A DNA stretch of 64,000 nt from Bradyrhizobium prioriisuperbiae (GCF_032397745.1 NZ_CP135921.1:3451001-3515000); one strand, 5' to 3'; counted from the first letter of the stretch, positions 16,226 through 25,459 are shown. The notes: a model not told the origin generated them from the letters alone. Numbers and translations are program-made.

Positions 16226-16900
16226 TTAGGGCTTTAGCGCAGCCTGGATCAGCTTCACCGCGTCGTCGCTGGCCCATTCCGCCGGGCCGGCGATGGTGGC
16301 GATCTCGCAGCCGGCGCCGTCGATCAGTACTGACGTGGGCATGCCCAATGCCCGTCCCACGCTCTTAAGATCCTGGAATACCTTTGCTTTCTGGTCCGCA
16401 AAAGCGCCGAGGCGGGTCAGGCCGCCCTCGCGCAGGAAGGCTTTCGGCTTCTCGGAATCGCGGGTGTCGATGTTGATCGCCACCACGTCGAAATTCGCTC
16501 CCCCGAGCTTGGCCTGGAGCGCATCCAGGGCTGGCATTTCCTTGCGGCAGGGCACGCACCAGGTGGCCCAGAGGTTGACCAGCACGGTTTTGCCGCGCCA
16601 GTCGGACAGCTTTTTCGGGGTGCCGGCGCCGTCATCGAAGGTCAAATCGGGAATTTTCAGGGGCTGCGACGCCATGGTCAGGGCGGCCACCTCGCCACGG
16701 GCCAGCGGCGCGAGTTTTCGCGACAGATTGACCGCCGGCGCGCAGGTGGCGTCGCCCGATCCATTGCGCAGCGACCCGCCGATCCCGTATACCCCCGCAA
16801 ATCCGATCGCGGCGCCGACCACGATGGCGCCGAGCACCATGGGTATGCGCTTCGTGGCCTTGGGGGCGGGCGGTTCGGTGTCGGGTGTCTTGTCGGTCAT
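16226..16900 (-). CDS. TlpA-like membrane-anchored thiol:disulfide reductase
   Basis: The 224-residue protein has one N-terminal membrane helix (about residues 20-45, IPMVLGAIVVGAAIGFAGVYGIGG) and a periplasmic thioredoxin domain with active site WCVPC. NLWATWC and the cis-Pro region MPTSVLID are present. TlpA in Bradyrhizobium reduces copper-chaperone and cytochrome-oxidase subunits. The extra cysteines CAPAV and GCEIA resemble the additional disulfide of TlpA. It is divergent from argH, with about 100 nt between the starts. Confidence 0.9.
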   Translation of the reverse strand: MTDKTPDTEPPAPKATKRIPMVLGAIVVGAAIGFAGVYGIGGSLRNGSGDATCAPAVNLSRKLAPLARGEVAALTMASQPLKIPDLTFDDGAGTPKKLSDWRGKTVLVNLWATWCVPCRKEMPALDALQAKLGGANFDVVAINIDTRDSEKPKAFLREGGLTRLGAFADQKAKVFQDLKSVGRALGMPTSVLIDGAGCEIATIAGPAEWASDDAVKLIQAALKP

Positions 16901-17001
16901 GGGCTCTGGTTTCGCGCGACGCGGGATCTGCGATCGTATGACAGATACGGCGAATGCAATGAGTGGTTTCCAACGGGCAGCAAGCCAAAGAGTGAGAGTC
17001 G

Positions 17002-18399
17002 ATGAGTAACAAGATGTGGGGCGGCCGCTTCGGCGAAAGCCCCGATGCGATCATGGAGGAAATCAACGTCTCCATCGACGTCGACCGGCACCTTTACGCA
17101 CAGGACATCACCGCGTCCAAGGCGCATGCAGCCATGCTGGCCACTCAAGGCATCATTACGGCAAACGATGCAAAAAACATCACCAAGGGTCTAGACACGA
17201 TTTTGTCAGAAATCGGCAAGGGCACCTTCACCTTCAAGCGCGCGCTCGAGGACATTCACATGAATGTCGAGAGCCGGCTCAGCGAATTGATCGGCCCGGC
17301 CTCCGGCCGGTTGCACACCGCGCGCTCGCGCAACGACCAGGTGGCGACCGATTTCCGGCTCTATGTCCGCGATGTGATCGACGAGACCGATGCGGCGCTG
17401 GCCGCCTTCCAGCACGCGCTGGTGGAGCGGGCGCTGGAACATGCCGACACCGTGATGCCCGGTTTCACCCATCTGCAGACCGCGCAGCCGGTGACGTTCG
17501 GCCATCATCTGCTGGCCTATGTGGAAATGGCATCGCGCGATCGTGGCCGCTTCCAGGATGCGCGCAAGCGGCTGAACGAGAGCCCGCTGGGTGCCGCCGC
17601 GCTCGCCGGAACGTCTTTCCCGATCGACCGCGCCGCGACGGCGAAAGCGCTCGGCTTCGACCGCCCGATGGCGAATTCGCTCGACGCGGTGTCGGACCGC
17701 GATTTCGTGCTGGAGGTGCTGTCAGCGGCGGCGATCGCGGCCATGCATCTGTCGCGGTTCGCCGAGGAGATCGTGATCTGGACCTCGCCGCTGGTCGGCC
17801 TGGTGCGGCTGTCGGACAAATTCACCACCGGCTCTTCGATCATGCCGCAGAAGCGCAATCCGGATGCCGCGGAACTGGTGCGCGCCAAGACCGGCCGCGT
17901 CATCGGCGCGCTCACCGGCCTGCTGATCGTGATGAAGGGACTGCCGCTGGCCTATCAAAAGGACATGCAGGAGGACAAGCAGGGGGCGATGGAGGCCTTC
18001 GCCGCGCTGTCGCTGGCGGTCCGGGCCATGACCGGGATGGTGCGCGACCTGGTGCCCGATGAAGCCCGGATGAAGGCCGCCGCGGGCGAAGGTTATGCCA
18101 CCGCGACCGATCTCGCCGACTGGCTGGTGCGGACGCTGAAGATGCCGTTCCGCGACGCCCATCACGTCACCGGGCGGATTGTCGCACAGGCCTCCGCGGA
18201 CGGGGTGGCACTGCACGATCTGCCGTTACAGGCCATGCAGGCGATCGAGCCACGCATCACCGCCGATGTGCTGGGCGTGCTGTCGGTCGAGAGTTCGGTG
18301 AAAAGCCGGACCAGCTATGGCGGCACCGCGCCCAAGAATGTCCGCGCACAGGCCAAGGGCTGGCTCAAGCGCTTGGAAAAAGAGCAAAATTCGGGCTGA
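17002..18399 (+). CDS. argH: Argininosuccinate lyase
   Basis: The 465-residue protein catalyses the last step of arginine synthesis, argininosuccinate to arginine plus fumarate. It begins [38 protein letters not shown], the superfamily signature [12 protein letters not shown] (about residue 280) with its catalytic Ser, and [18 protein letters not shown] are all present. Length is typical. A lipoprotein gene and lysA follow on the same strand, suggesting an amino-acid-biosynthesis transcription unit. Confidence 0.97.
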   Translation: MSNKMWGGRFGESPDAIMEEINVSIDVDRHLYAQDITASKAHAAMLATQGIITANDAKNITKGLDTILSEIGKGTFTFKRALEDIHMNVESRLSELIGPASGRLHTARSRNDQVATDFRLYVRDVIDETDAALAAFQHALVERALEHADTVMPGFTHLQTAQPVTFGHHLLAYVEMASRDRGRFQDARKRLNESPLGAAALAGTSFPIDRAATAKALGFDRPMANSLDAVSDRDFVLEVLSAAAIAAMHLSRFAEEIVIWTSPLVGLVRLSDKFTTGSSIMPQKRNPDAAELVRAKTGRVIGALTGLLIVMKGLPLAYQKDMQEDKQGAMEAFAALSLAVRAMTGMVRDLVPDEARMKAAAGEGYATATDLADWLVRTLKMPFRDAHHVTGRIVAQASADGVALHDLPLQAMQAIEPRITADVLGVLSVESSVKSRTSYGGTAPKNVRAQAKGWLKRLEKEQNSG

Positions 18400-18482
18400 T
18401 CAACAAAAAAATCCTGCCGCCGCAGGGCTCGCCAAAAGCCGGCGATCTTTGTAGGGTGGCGCCGCATTTGGGGAATTGGATT

Positions 18483-18782
18483 GTGACTCGGGGTTCAAAC
18501 GTGGGTTCTGCGAAGCTTTCGCAGGGAAGGTTCGCGCTGGTGGTGCTGGCGTCCCTGACACTGGCGCTGGGCGCTTGCGGCCGCAAGGCCGGCCTCGATC
18601 AGCCGCCGAGCGCGTCGGCGCCCGCGAGCGACGGGCTGCAGGTCGATCCCACTGTGTCGGCGCAGGAAGATGCCGCCGAGGCGGGCAAGAACGTGTTCAA
18701 TCCGACCGCGCCCGGCGACAAGGCGAAATACGCGCCCCGCGGCCCGAAAAAACGCATTATCATCGATCCGATCCTGGATTAA
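18483..18782 (+). CDS. Small lipoprotein (LptM-like)
   Basis: A 99-residue protein from the GTG at 18483. A hydrophobic signal ends in the lipobox LALGAC, followed by GRKAGLDQPP, the start of LptM/YifL-type lipoproteins that lie before lysA in many proteobacteria. The C-terminus (GPKKRIIIDPILD) is conserved-looking. An ATG at 18456 in the same frame would lengthen the N-region. lysA starts 5 nt downstream, so the two are coupled. LptM assists assembly of the LPS translocon LptDE. Confidence 0.82.
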   Translation: MTRGSNVGSAKLSQGRFALVVLASLTLALGACGRKAGLDQPPSASAPASDGLQVDPTVSAQEDAAEAGKNVFNPTAPGDKAKYAPRGPKKRIIIDPILD

Positions 18783-18787
18783 GCGCT

Positions 18788-20053
18788 ATGCATCACTTTG
18801 ACTATCGCAACGGCGTGCTCCACGCCGAAGACGTCGACTTGGCCGCGCTCGCCGAGAGCGTCGGCACGCCGTTCTATTGCTATTCGACGGCGACGCTGGA
18901 GCGCCACTACCGGGTCTTTACCGAGGCTTTTGCCGGCGAGAAGACGCTGGTCTGCTACGCCACGAAGGCCAATTCCAACCAGTCGGTGCTGCGCACCCTG
19001 GCGAAACTGGGAGCTGGCGCAGACGTGGTGTCGGGCGGTGAAATGCAGCGCGCGCTGGCCGCCGGTATTCCACCGAACAAGATCCTGTTCTCCGGTGTCG
19101 GCAAGACCGAAGCCGAACTGCGCGCCGCGCTGTCGCACGACATTCTCTGCATCAACGTCGAGTCGGAGCCCGAACTCGAACTGCTGTCGAAGCTCGCGGT
19201 CGAGACCGGTAAGACCGCGCGGATTTCAGTGCGCGTCAATCCCGATGTCGATGCCGGCACCCACGCCAAGATCTCCACCGGCAAGTCCGAAAACAAGTTC
19301 GGCATTCCGATTTCGCGCGCCCGCGAGGTCTATGCCCGCGCGGCGAAGCTGCCGGGGATCGAAGTGACCGGCACCGACATGCATATCGGCAGCCAGATCA
19401 CCGATTTGTCCAAGATGGAAACCGCGTTCCGGATTCTGTCCGAATTCGTGCGGACGCTGCGCGCCGACGGCCACACCATCACGCATATCGATTTTGGCGG
19501 TGGCCTCGGCATTCCCTATCACCTGGACCGCGAAGCGCCGCCGCTGCCGTCGGCCTATGCCGCGATGGTCAAGCGGGTGACGCACAATCTCGGCTGCACG
19601 CTGATGTTCGAGCCGGGCCGGCTGATCGTCGGCAATGCCGGCATCCTTGTCACGCGCGTCATCTATGTGAAGCCGGGCGAGGCCAAGAATTTCGTCATCA
19701 TCGATGCGGCGATGAACGACCTGATCCGTCCGACGCTGTATGAAGCGCATCACGACATCCTGCCGGTGCGGCAGCCCGCGCCCGGCGAACGCACCATCCT
19801 CGCCGACGTGGTCGGCCCCGTCTGCGAGACCGGCGACTATCTCGCGCTCGATCGCACGCTGCCGGAGCCGAAGGCCGGCGATCTCATCGCCATCATGACC
19901 GCCGGCGCCTATGGCGCGGTGCAGGCCGGCACCTACAACACCCGCGCCCTGGTGCCCGAGGTGCTGGTCAAGGGCGACCAGTACGCCGTGGTCCGCCCGC
20001 GCATCGAGGTCGAGGCGCTGATCGCGATGGACAAGCCGGCGCCATGGTTGTGA
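18788..20053 (+). CDS. lysA: Diaminopimelate decarboxylase
   Basis: The 421-residue PLP enzyme makes lysine from meso-diaminopimelate. The PLP lysine is in CYATKANSNQSVLRTLAKLGAG, and GADVVSGGEMQRAL and HIDFGGGLGIPY contact the phosphate. The substrate-binding VGPVCETGDYLALDR has the second-subunit Cys. The start ATG at 18788 is 5 nt after the lipoprotein stop. It is the last core gene before the AT-richer accessory island. Confidence 0.97.
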   Translation: MHHFDYRNGVLHAEDVDLAALAESVGTPFYCYSTATLERHYRVFTEAFAGEKTLVCYATKANSNQSVLRTLAKLGAGADVVSGGEMQRALAAGIPPNKILFSGVGKTEAELRAALSHDILCINVESEPELELLSKLAVETGKTARISVRVNPDVDAGTHAKISTGKSENKFGIPISRAREVYARAAKLPGIEVTGTDMHIGSQITDLSKMETAFRILSEFVRTLRADGHTITHIDFGGGLGIPYHLDREAPPLPSAYAAMVKRVTHNLGCTLMFEPGRLIVGNAGILVTRVIYVKPGEAKNFVIIDAAMNDLIRPTLYEAHHDILPVRQPAPGERTILADVVGPVCETGDYLALDRTLPEPKAGDLIAIMTAGAYGAVQAGTYNTRALVPEVLVKGDQYAVVRPRIEVEALIAMDKPAPWL

Positions 20054-20267
20054 GGCTCTGAGATCAACGCCATGCGGCATTTTACCTCGCTCCGCTTGAG
20101 GGGAGAAGGGAGCGCCGCTCGTTGCCGTGCTTTATGCGGCACGATCGGCGCAAATCACTCAATAAAGTCGATCCCTGCGATAGCGGCAGACACAGCGCAC
20201 TCTCGCGACAGTTTTAACAAAAATGTTTCCCTTTTCACGGGAAAATATTTTGTTGCGCAATCAGGCT

Positions 20268-20297
20268 TTACAACCTGCGTGCGAACGTTGCAGTTTA
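20268..20297. repeat. 30-nt perfect direct repeat, copy 1
   Basis: The segment begins TTACAACCTGCG and ends GTTGCAGTTTA. It is identical over 30 nt to 20647-20676, 379 nt downstream. Internal AACCTGC and GTTGCAG-type parts form an imperfect dyad around GCGTGCGAACG. Only two copies exist, so this is not a CRISPR array. Confidence 0.85.
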
Positions 20298-20646
20298 TGT
20301 CTGGGCAGCTGAGGTGAACTGGCGGGTGGTTTTGCCGGCAGCCCAAGGGGCTGTTGATGGCGGAATTGCGTAGCAGGCGTTGCCCGGTGGGAACCGTGTT
20401 GCAGCGGCTACCCACGAATTCCTCATCTCGCGTTAGCGACTGTTGTCGTGGGTATGCAATTTCCGCAGCGCAAGTCGCGTTTCCTGCAAACCTTAACTCA
20501 GAGGGCTTCAACGGTAGGGCTCCAGACAGACGCTGGACTCAGCAACAGCCCGAACTCGCAGAGATCATCGCTCCTGTTATGCTGCACAACGGACCTCGCG
20601 TTGATCTTAATGATAGCGCAGTGCCAGCCCTAAAATGATGTTGTGG

Positions 20647-20676
20647 TTACAACCTGCGTGCGAACGTTGCAGTTTA
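20647..20676. repeat. 30-nt perfect direct repeat, copy 2
   Basis: Second copy of the 30-nt unit at 20268-20297, in the same orientation. It ends about 220 nt before the first orphan gene of the island. The pair may flank a small inserted segment of 349 nt, or may represent regulator-binding sites. Confidence 0.85.
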
Positions 20677-20899
20677 CCTGCCGGTGGTCTGTAAATTGGC
20701 GATAGCTGGAGTTAGTGACCGATGGGGCTGTTTCTTTTAGCGACGACTGAATGCATCGTCGCTTTTGCTGAACACCGTCTACTTCTCATAACCTTGTTTG
20801 CCCGGAAGGAAGCACCCCGATCGGCGAGGAATCTAAGCATCCGTGTGAATGTCGTTTGGCCATCGCGTCAAGGGCTCAAAGCGTACGAGAACAACCTTG

Positions 20900-21151
20900 A
20901 TGTTTAACGATCTTGCCGTGCTGGCTTTCGTTCTTTTATTGACGCTTTGGCTGGCGGCGGCGGCGGGGCCGATCGTCTGGACTGCGGTTCGTACTGGCAG
21001 ACTTTTGGCTCGCGGTACCGTCTATCATCGAGACGATCATCCTGCTCTCTTTTACGGGGGGCTTCTTTTTTGGCTGGGAATGCTCGTCGTGATGCTCGTT
21101 TTGTCGGTGTTATTGATCATTAAGTTGGTTGTTGCGTTCAAACAGTACTAA
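20900..21151 (+). CDS. Orphan two-helix membrane protein
   Basis: The 83-residue protein starts at the ATG at 20900 (MFNDLAVLAFVLLLTLWLAA). It has one hydrophobic helix at about residues 5-30 and a second at about 50-78 (GGLLFWLGMLVVMLVLSVLL), separated by a basic loop (RTGRLLARGTVYHRDDH). I do not recognise a family. Codon use and base composition are AT-richer than the flanking core genes, a sign of transfer. The next orphan gene starts 22 nt downstream, so they form a two-gene unit. It could be an accessory or immunity partner of that gene (inference only). Confidence 0.65.
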   Translation: MFNDLAVLAFVLLLTLWLAAAAGPIVWTAVRTGRLLARGTVYHRDDHPALFYGGLLFWLGMLVVMLVLSVLLIIKLVVAFKQY

Positions 21152-21173
21152 ACCAACAAAATGGGGGAATCTG

Positions 21174-21800
21174 ATGGGCACGTTTGTCGATGACTTTCTC
21201 GGCAATTTTGAGCGAGATTTGGTCAGTAATTCTCTAAATGTGCCTTCTTCTATAACCAACGCCTATAGTGCCTATGTTGCGCTTACCAACGTGGCTGTCG
21301 GTGGAACGTATGTTGGGAAATTAGTTCAGGCTGGAAGAATGCTGGAGACGACAGCGGTTGCTTTTGCAACTGGCTCGAATTCAGTTAAGTCAGATTGGAG
21401 CGGTGCTGCCAATGCCATAGGGGCGCTTATTGTAGGAGGAGCTTTTATTGTCTTGGCGCCGGCAACTGTGCCCATGGCTTTCCTTGGATTGGGAGTTTCG
21501 TTTCTAGGTGGAGTCTTGTCTCAAGCCCTCTATGAAACGATGGCGCAGCACTATCCAAATTTGTCGAGTGAAGTTGTCGATTGGTTGGTAGAATCGGTAA
21601 CAGAGACTATTGACGATCTAAGCGATGCAATTTCACAAATCGCTGATGACGTTTTGCTTTGGGCCGGTGATCAAATTGTTGATTACCTTCTGGAGCTTCT
21701 AGGAAACTTCTTTCCGAATTACGGTGACAGTGCACTAAACTCAGCTGACGCCAACATCAGGCATGGTCCGCCGTCGCCAAGGGCCGCGCCCGTCCGCTAA
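21174..21800 (+). CDS. Orphan protein with Gly/Ala-rich hydrophobic hairpin
   Basis: The 208-residue protein starts at the ATG at 21174, with GGGGGAA 6-7 nt upstream. Residues 1-75 are mixed polar. Residues about 82-127 form a long hydrophobic Gly/Ala-rich stretch (AIGALIVGGAFIVLAPATV, then FLGLGVSFLGGVLSQAL) that could be a membrane hairpin. The rest is acidic and amphipathic-helical (VDWLVESVTETIDDLSDAI). No signal peptide or known domain is seen. The last 15 or so residues (RHGPPSPRAAPVR) are in GC-rich DNA, suggesting the frame runs over the island boundary into host sequence. A pore-forming or membrane-active role is speculative. Confidence 0.65.
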   Translation: MGTFVDDFLGNFERDLVSNSLNVPSSITNAYSAYVALTNVAVGGTYVGKLVQAGRMLETTAVAFATGSNSVKSDWSGAANAIGALIVGGAFIVLAPATVPMAFLGLGVSFLGGVLSQALYETMAQHYPNLSSEVVDWLVESVTETIDDLSDAISQIADDVLLWAGDQIVDYLLELLGNFFPNYGDSALNSADANIRHGPPSPRAAPVR

Positions 21801-23089
21801 AACCCCAGCCTGTCCCGGATTCGCCCCGCCAGCACTGCAGCCGTCACCCCGATCGGCCAGAACGCGTGGAACGCCATCGGCTTGATGGCGGTGATCGGCA
21901 TGTCGATGGCGGCGTCAGCGCCGCCGACAAGGCGCCGCGCGAGCTGTTGTCCCATCGCGGTGCTCAGCGCCACGCCGCGACCGTTGCAGCCGAGTGAGAT
22001 CAAAAGGTTCGCTGCCGGCTCGTGCACATGCGGATAGTGATCGGCGGTGATCGCAAGGCGGCTGTTCCAGCCGTGGGTCCAGGACGCGCCTTTGAGCCGC
22101 GGCCACAGCCGTTCCGCATAACGCATGAGATAACTGACGTCGGACGCCTGGCGGATCCAGCGCATCGGCCCGCGTCCGCCCATCAGCAGGCGATTGTGCT
22201 GGTCGATGCGGTAATAAACAGTGATGTGGCCGCTCTCATAGAGCACCGAGCGCGTCGGCATGATTTCGCGGATCACATCGTCGGGCAGCGGTGCCGTTGC
22301 CGCGATCGACGAGAACACCGGCACGATGCTGCGCCGCAGCCCCGGCACCAGATCGCCGGTGAAGCCGTTGGTGGCGATCAGCACTTTTTCGGCAAACACG
22401 ATCGCGCGTGGCGTCTCGATCCGCCAGCGCGTGCCGTCGCGTGTCAGCGACAGCGCCGGCGTGTCGCCGTGCACGGCTGCGCCGGCTGACATCGCCGCGC
22501 GCGCGAGGCCGCGCGCATAGCTCAGCGGATGCAGGTCGCCACCGCGCCGGTCGAACATGGCGCAGAGATAGCGATCGGTTCCGGTCATCTCGCGCAGCGC
22601 TGCGCGATCGAGCAGCGCGACCGGCATGCCGCGCCGGATGCATTGCTCGGCGGTCGCCGCGACGGTCGCCGCGCTTGCCGCGGTGTAGGCGGCGCGCAGG
22701 GTGCCGTTCTGCCGCGCTTCGCACGGGATCTGATAGCGGCTGATAAGATCGAGGGTGAAGTTGGTGGTGCCGTAGGCGAAGGCGATCATGCGGCCGCCGA
22801 GATCGGCGCCGAAGTCGGCTTCGATCTGGTCCGGATCGTGCTTCAGGCCGGGGTTGATATGGCCGCCATTGTTGCCCGATGCACCCCATCCCGGCTCCTG
22901 GGTTTCCAGCACGATCGTGTCCACGCGTTGCTCGGCGAGATGCAGCGCCGTCGACAGCCCCGTGAAGCCGCCGCCGATGATCGCCACCGAGACGGTTGTG
23001 TCCGTATCGAGTGCCGGCGTCGGCGTCGGCGCCACCGCGGTGTCGGCATAGAGGCTCGGCGGCAATGGCAAGCGTACGGGGTTAGACAT
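21797..23089 (-). CDS. FAD-dependent amino-acid/polyamine oxidase (DadA/PuuB-like)
   Basis: The 430-residue protein of the DAO superfamily has the FAD-binding Rossmann motif VAIIGGGFTGLSTALHLAEQ near residue 37. The second glycine-rich segment GWGASGNNGGHINPGLKHD is typical of gamma-glutamylputrescine oxidase-like enzymes. The C-terminal FAD contact is LGCNGRGVALSTAMGQQLA. It oxidatively deaminates an amino acid or gamma-glutamyl-polyamine. The ABC transporter just upstream on the same strand supports a shared uptake/catabolism unit. The start ATG at 23089 is chosen from homology; the frame extends upstream into the transporter gene. Confidence 0.88.
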   Translation of the reverse strand: MSNPVRLPLPPSLYADTAVAPTPTPALDTDTTVSVAIIGGGFTGLSTALHLAEQRVDTIVLETQEPGWGASGNNGGHINPGLKHDPDQIEADFGADLGGRMIAFAYGTTNFTLDLISRYQIPCEARQNGTLRAAYTAASAATVAATAEQCIRRGMPVALLDRAALREMTGTDRYLCAMFDRRGGDLHPLSYARGLARAAMSAGAAVHGDTPALSLTRDGTRWRIETPRAIVFAEKVLIATNGFTGDLVPGLRRSIVPVFSSIAATAPLPDDVIREIMPTRSVLYESGHITVYYRIDQHNRLLMGGRGPMRWIRQASDVSYLMRYAERLWPRLKGASWTHGWNSRLAITADHYPHVHEPAANLLISLGCNGRGVALSTAMGQQLARRLVGGADAAIDMPITAIKPMAFHAFWPIGVTAAVLAGRIRDRLGF

Positions 23090-23108
23090 CGACAGTTCCG
23101 GAGACAGG

Positions 23109-23840
23109 TTAAAGCGGATGCAGCACGCGGCGCAAAAAGTCTTGCGTGCGCGCATGCTGCGGCTGGTTGAGCACGGCGGTGGCCGGACCTTGTTCGACGA
23201 TGATGCCGCCGTCGATGAACAGCACCCGGTCGGCGACGTCCTTGGCAAATCCCATCTCGTGGGTGACCACCACCATGGTCATGCCGTCGTCGGCGAGCTT
23301 GCGCATCACGCCGAGCACCTCGCCGACCAGTTCCGGATCGAGCGCCGATGTCGGCTCGTCGAACAGGATGGCCTTCGGCTGCATGGCCAGCGCGCGGGCA
23401 ATGGCGACGCGCTGCTGCTGGCCGCCGGAAAGCTGCGCCGGATAGGTGTCGGCCTTGTCGGCGAGTCCCACCTGGGCGAGCAGCGCACGTCCGCGTTCAA
23501 GCGCAGCGGGCCGCGGCTCCTTCTTCACGAACACCGGCCCTTCGATGACGTTGTCCAGCGCAGTGCGGTGCGGGAACAGATTGAAGCGCTGGAACACCAT
23601 CGAGATCTGGGTCCGGATTCCAACGATGGAGCGCGCGGTGCGGTCGACCCTGACGCCGTCCACCCGGATGTCGCCGGCGTCATAGCTCTCCAATCCGTTG
23701 ATGCAGCGCAGGATGGTCGATTTGCCCGAGCCCGACGGACCGATGATGCAGACCACCTCGCCTTTGGTCACCGAGGCGGTGATGCCCTTGAGCACGTCGA
23801 CGCGGCCGAAACTCTTGTGGATGTCGTCGAGCGCGATCAT
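23109..23840 (-). CDS. Polar amino-acid ABC transporter ATP-binding protein
   Basis: The 243-residue ATPase shows Walker [10 protein letters not shown] (about residues 34-42), Q-loop [11 protein letters not shown], signature [15 protein letters not shown], Walker [14 protein letters not shown] and switch His in [10 protein letters not shown]. This is the GlnQ/HisP class. Its ATG at 23840 overlaps the permease stop by 4 nt. It energises uptake of the ligand bound by the product of the gene at 24692-25459. Confidence 0.95.
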   Translation of the reverse strand: MIALDDIHKSFGRVDVLKGITASVTKGEVVCIIGPSGSGKSTILRCINGLESYDAGDIRVDGVRVDRTARSIVGIRTQISMVFQRFNLFPHRTALDNVIEGPVFVKKEPRPAALERGRALLAQVGLADKADTYPAQLSGGQQQRVAIARALAMQPKAILFDEPTSALDPELVGEVLGVMRKLADDGMTMVVVTHEMGFAKDVADRVLFIDGGIIVEQGPATAVLNQPQHARTQDFLRRVLHPL

Positions 23841-24490
23841 CGCCTGGCTGCCCGCTTCTCGAGGTGCCGCACCAGGAGGATGAGCGGAATGCTCATGGTG
23901 AGATACATCAGCGCCACCAGCGTAAACACGCTGGTGTTCTTGAAGGTCGACGATGCGATCAGCTTGCCCTGCAGCGCGAGCTCGGCCACCGTGATGGTGG
24001 AGGCCTGCGAGGAATCCTTCAGCAGCATGATCATGATGTTGCCGTAGGGCGGCAGCACGATCCGCACCGCCTGCGGCAGCACCACGCGGCGCATGGTCAG
24101 CCACCACCCCATGCCGATGGTCTGCGCCGCCTCGATCTGTCCCTTGTCGATCGCTTCGATGCCGGCGCGAAAATTCTCCGCCTGATAGGCCGAATAGCAA
24201 ATGCCGAGCCCGAGGATCGCCGCCTGCAGCGCCGTCAACGCGACGCCGAACTCGGGCATCACGAAGTAGAGATAGAACAGCACGACGATGATCGGAATGC
24301 CGCGGATCAGGTTGATCAGTCCGCCGCTCACCCCCGACAGCACGCGCACGCCCGAAACCCGCATCAGCGCCCAGACCAGGCCGAGTGCCGTCGACAGCAG
24401 CAGCGAGCCGACGGTGACCAGGATGGTCAGCGCCACGCCGTGCAGCAGGATCGGCAGGAATTCGACGGCGTCGTGCAGGAAGTTTTGCAT
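23837..24490 (-). CDS. Polar amino-acid ABC transporter permease
   Basis: The 217-residue His/Glu/Gln/Arg/opine-class permease has about five membrane helices. The EAA loop reads [29 protein letters not shown], which contacts the ATPase. [21 protein letters not shown] near residue 60 is the class motif. Only one permease gene is present, so it may act as a homodimer. It is coupled to the ATPase gene by a 4-nt overlap. Confidence 0.95.
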   Translation of the reverse strand: MQNFLHDAVEFLPILLHGVALTILVTVGSLLLSTALGLVWALMRVSGVRVLSGVSGGLINLIRGIPIIVVLFYLYFVMPEFGVALTALQAAILGLGICYSAYQAENFRAGIEAIDKGQIEAAQTIGMGWWLTMRRVVLPQAVRIVLPPYGNIMIMLLKDSSQASTITVAELALQGKLIASSTFKNTSVFTLVALMYLTMSIPLILLVRHLEKRAARR

Positions 24491-24526
24491 CTAGGGCCCG
24501 ATGCGTTGAAAGTGAATCGTGTTGAC

Positions 24527-24661
24527 CGTCATCCTGAGGTGCGAGCCTTGCGGTGCGCTTGCACCGCTGGGCGAGCCTCGAAGGATGAACGGCCCGGGTA
24601 TCTAGCGTCGTGGCCGTCGCCCTTCGAGGGCCACGCTACGCGCGGCCACCTCAGGGTGACG
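24527..24661. repeat. Dispersed GTCATCCTGAGG...CCTCAGGGTGAC palindromic element, copy B
   Basis: About 135 nt, related to 13450-13561 and longer by an internal GCGCTTGCACCGC-type insertion. It separates the substrate-binding-protein gene from its permease. Elements at this position often tune relative expression by stabilising the upstream mRNA of the binding protein (general knowledge of REP-type sequences; not shown here). Confidence 0.85.
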
Positions 24662-24691
24662 GAGTAACTGTTGGAGGGCATCAATCCTGCG

Positions 24692-25459
24692 TCACGCGCC
24701 CTGCGCCTTCAGGCCCCATTTGTCGAGGATCTTGTCGACGGTGCCGTTCGCCTTGAGCCTGGCGAGCGATGTATTGATCTTCTTCAAGAGATCCTGGTCA
24801 CCCTTGCGCACCCCGATGCCGACCGAGCCGACCATTGTCGGCTTGTAGGACTCGACCAGGCGGGCGCCGGCAAATCCGCCTTGCTTGAGATTGTAGGCGA
24901 CGATCGGGTAGTCGGCGAAGCCGGCCTTGAGGCGGCCCGCGCCGACGTCGCGCAGGATGTCGGGAATGGTCTCGTAGACCTTGACCTCGCCGAAGGTGCC
25001 CGTCTTCTTCAGCGCGTCGACAAATGCCGTGCCGACCTGGGCGCCGACGACTTCGCCCTTCAGATCCTCGAATTTGGCGTAATCCCTGGTGTCGGTCTTC
25101 GGCACCAGCAGGCCCTCGCCATAGGTATAGAAGGGATCGGAGAAATCGATCACCTCCTTGCGCGCCGGCGTGATGAACATCGCCGCCGAGATGATGTCGA
25201 TCTTGTTGGAGGTCAGCGATGCGATCAGCGCCGAGAATTGCATCGGCTCGATCTGGGTCTGGAAGCCGGCGTCCTTGCCGATCTCGGTGATGAGGTCGAC
25301 CATCACGCCCTGGATGCTGTTGGTCTTGGTGTCGAGGAAGGTGAAGGGCACCCCGGTCGCTGTCGAGCCCACCTTCAGGACTTGCTGGGCCGAGGCCGGC
25401 ATGACCGCGGCGAGAGCGAGAGCCGCGACGGCGGCGTGGACGAGGCGCTTGAGGAGCAT
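24692..25459 (-). CDS. ABC transporter periplasmic amino-acid-binding protein
   Basis: The 255-residue protein has a signal peptide cleaved near MPASAQQ. The family 3 solute-binding fold follows: VGSTATGVPFTFLDTKTNSIQGVMVDLITEIGKDAG, ISAAMFITPARKEVIDFSDPFY and LKGEVVGAQVGTAF. It captures a polar amino acid or related ligand in the periplasm for the permease/ATPase downstream. It is divergent from the XRE-cupin regulator, with about 180 nt between the starts. Confidence 0.94.
   Translation of the reverse strand: MLLKRLVHAAVAALALAAVMPASAQQVLKVGSTATGVPFTFLDTKTNSIQGVMVDLITEIGKDAGFQTQIEPMQFSALIASLTSNKIDIISAAMFITPARKEVIDFSDPFYTYGEGLLVPKTDTRDYAKFEDLKGEVVGAQVGTAFVDALKKTGTFGEVKVYETIPDILRDVGAGRLKAGFADYPIVAYNLKQGGFAGARLVESYKPTMVGSVGIGVRKGDQDLLKKINTSLARLKANGTVDKILDKWGLKAQGA

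Larger units (their letters stand above)
20054..20899. other. Long stretch without a recognised gene, at the edge of an AT-richer island
   Basis: The first 60 nt resemble a degenerate copy of the CGCTCCGCTTGAGGGGAG-type palindrome of 2621-2677. From about 20140 base composition falls towards AT, with a TTTCCC/GGGAAA hairpin near 20228-20246. Two copies of a 30-nt direct repeat follow (20268 and 20647). Between them is a 9-bp inverted repeat, TACCCACGA/TCGTGGGTA, at 20409-20454. Open frames of 60-118 codons exist on both strands, but none shows a ribosome-binding site plus recognisable protein features, so none is called. An uncharacterised small RNA or a decayed element is possible. Confidence 0.6.

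Noticed and set aside
20268..20676. CRISPR array.
   Set aside because: Only two repeat copies exist, separated by 349 nt, and no cas gene is nearby.
20722..20907. 61-codon open frame upstream of the orphan two-helix gene.
   Set aside because: It has no convincing ribosome-binding site, overlaps the next gene start and has no recognisable features.
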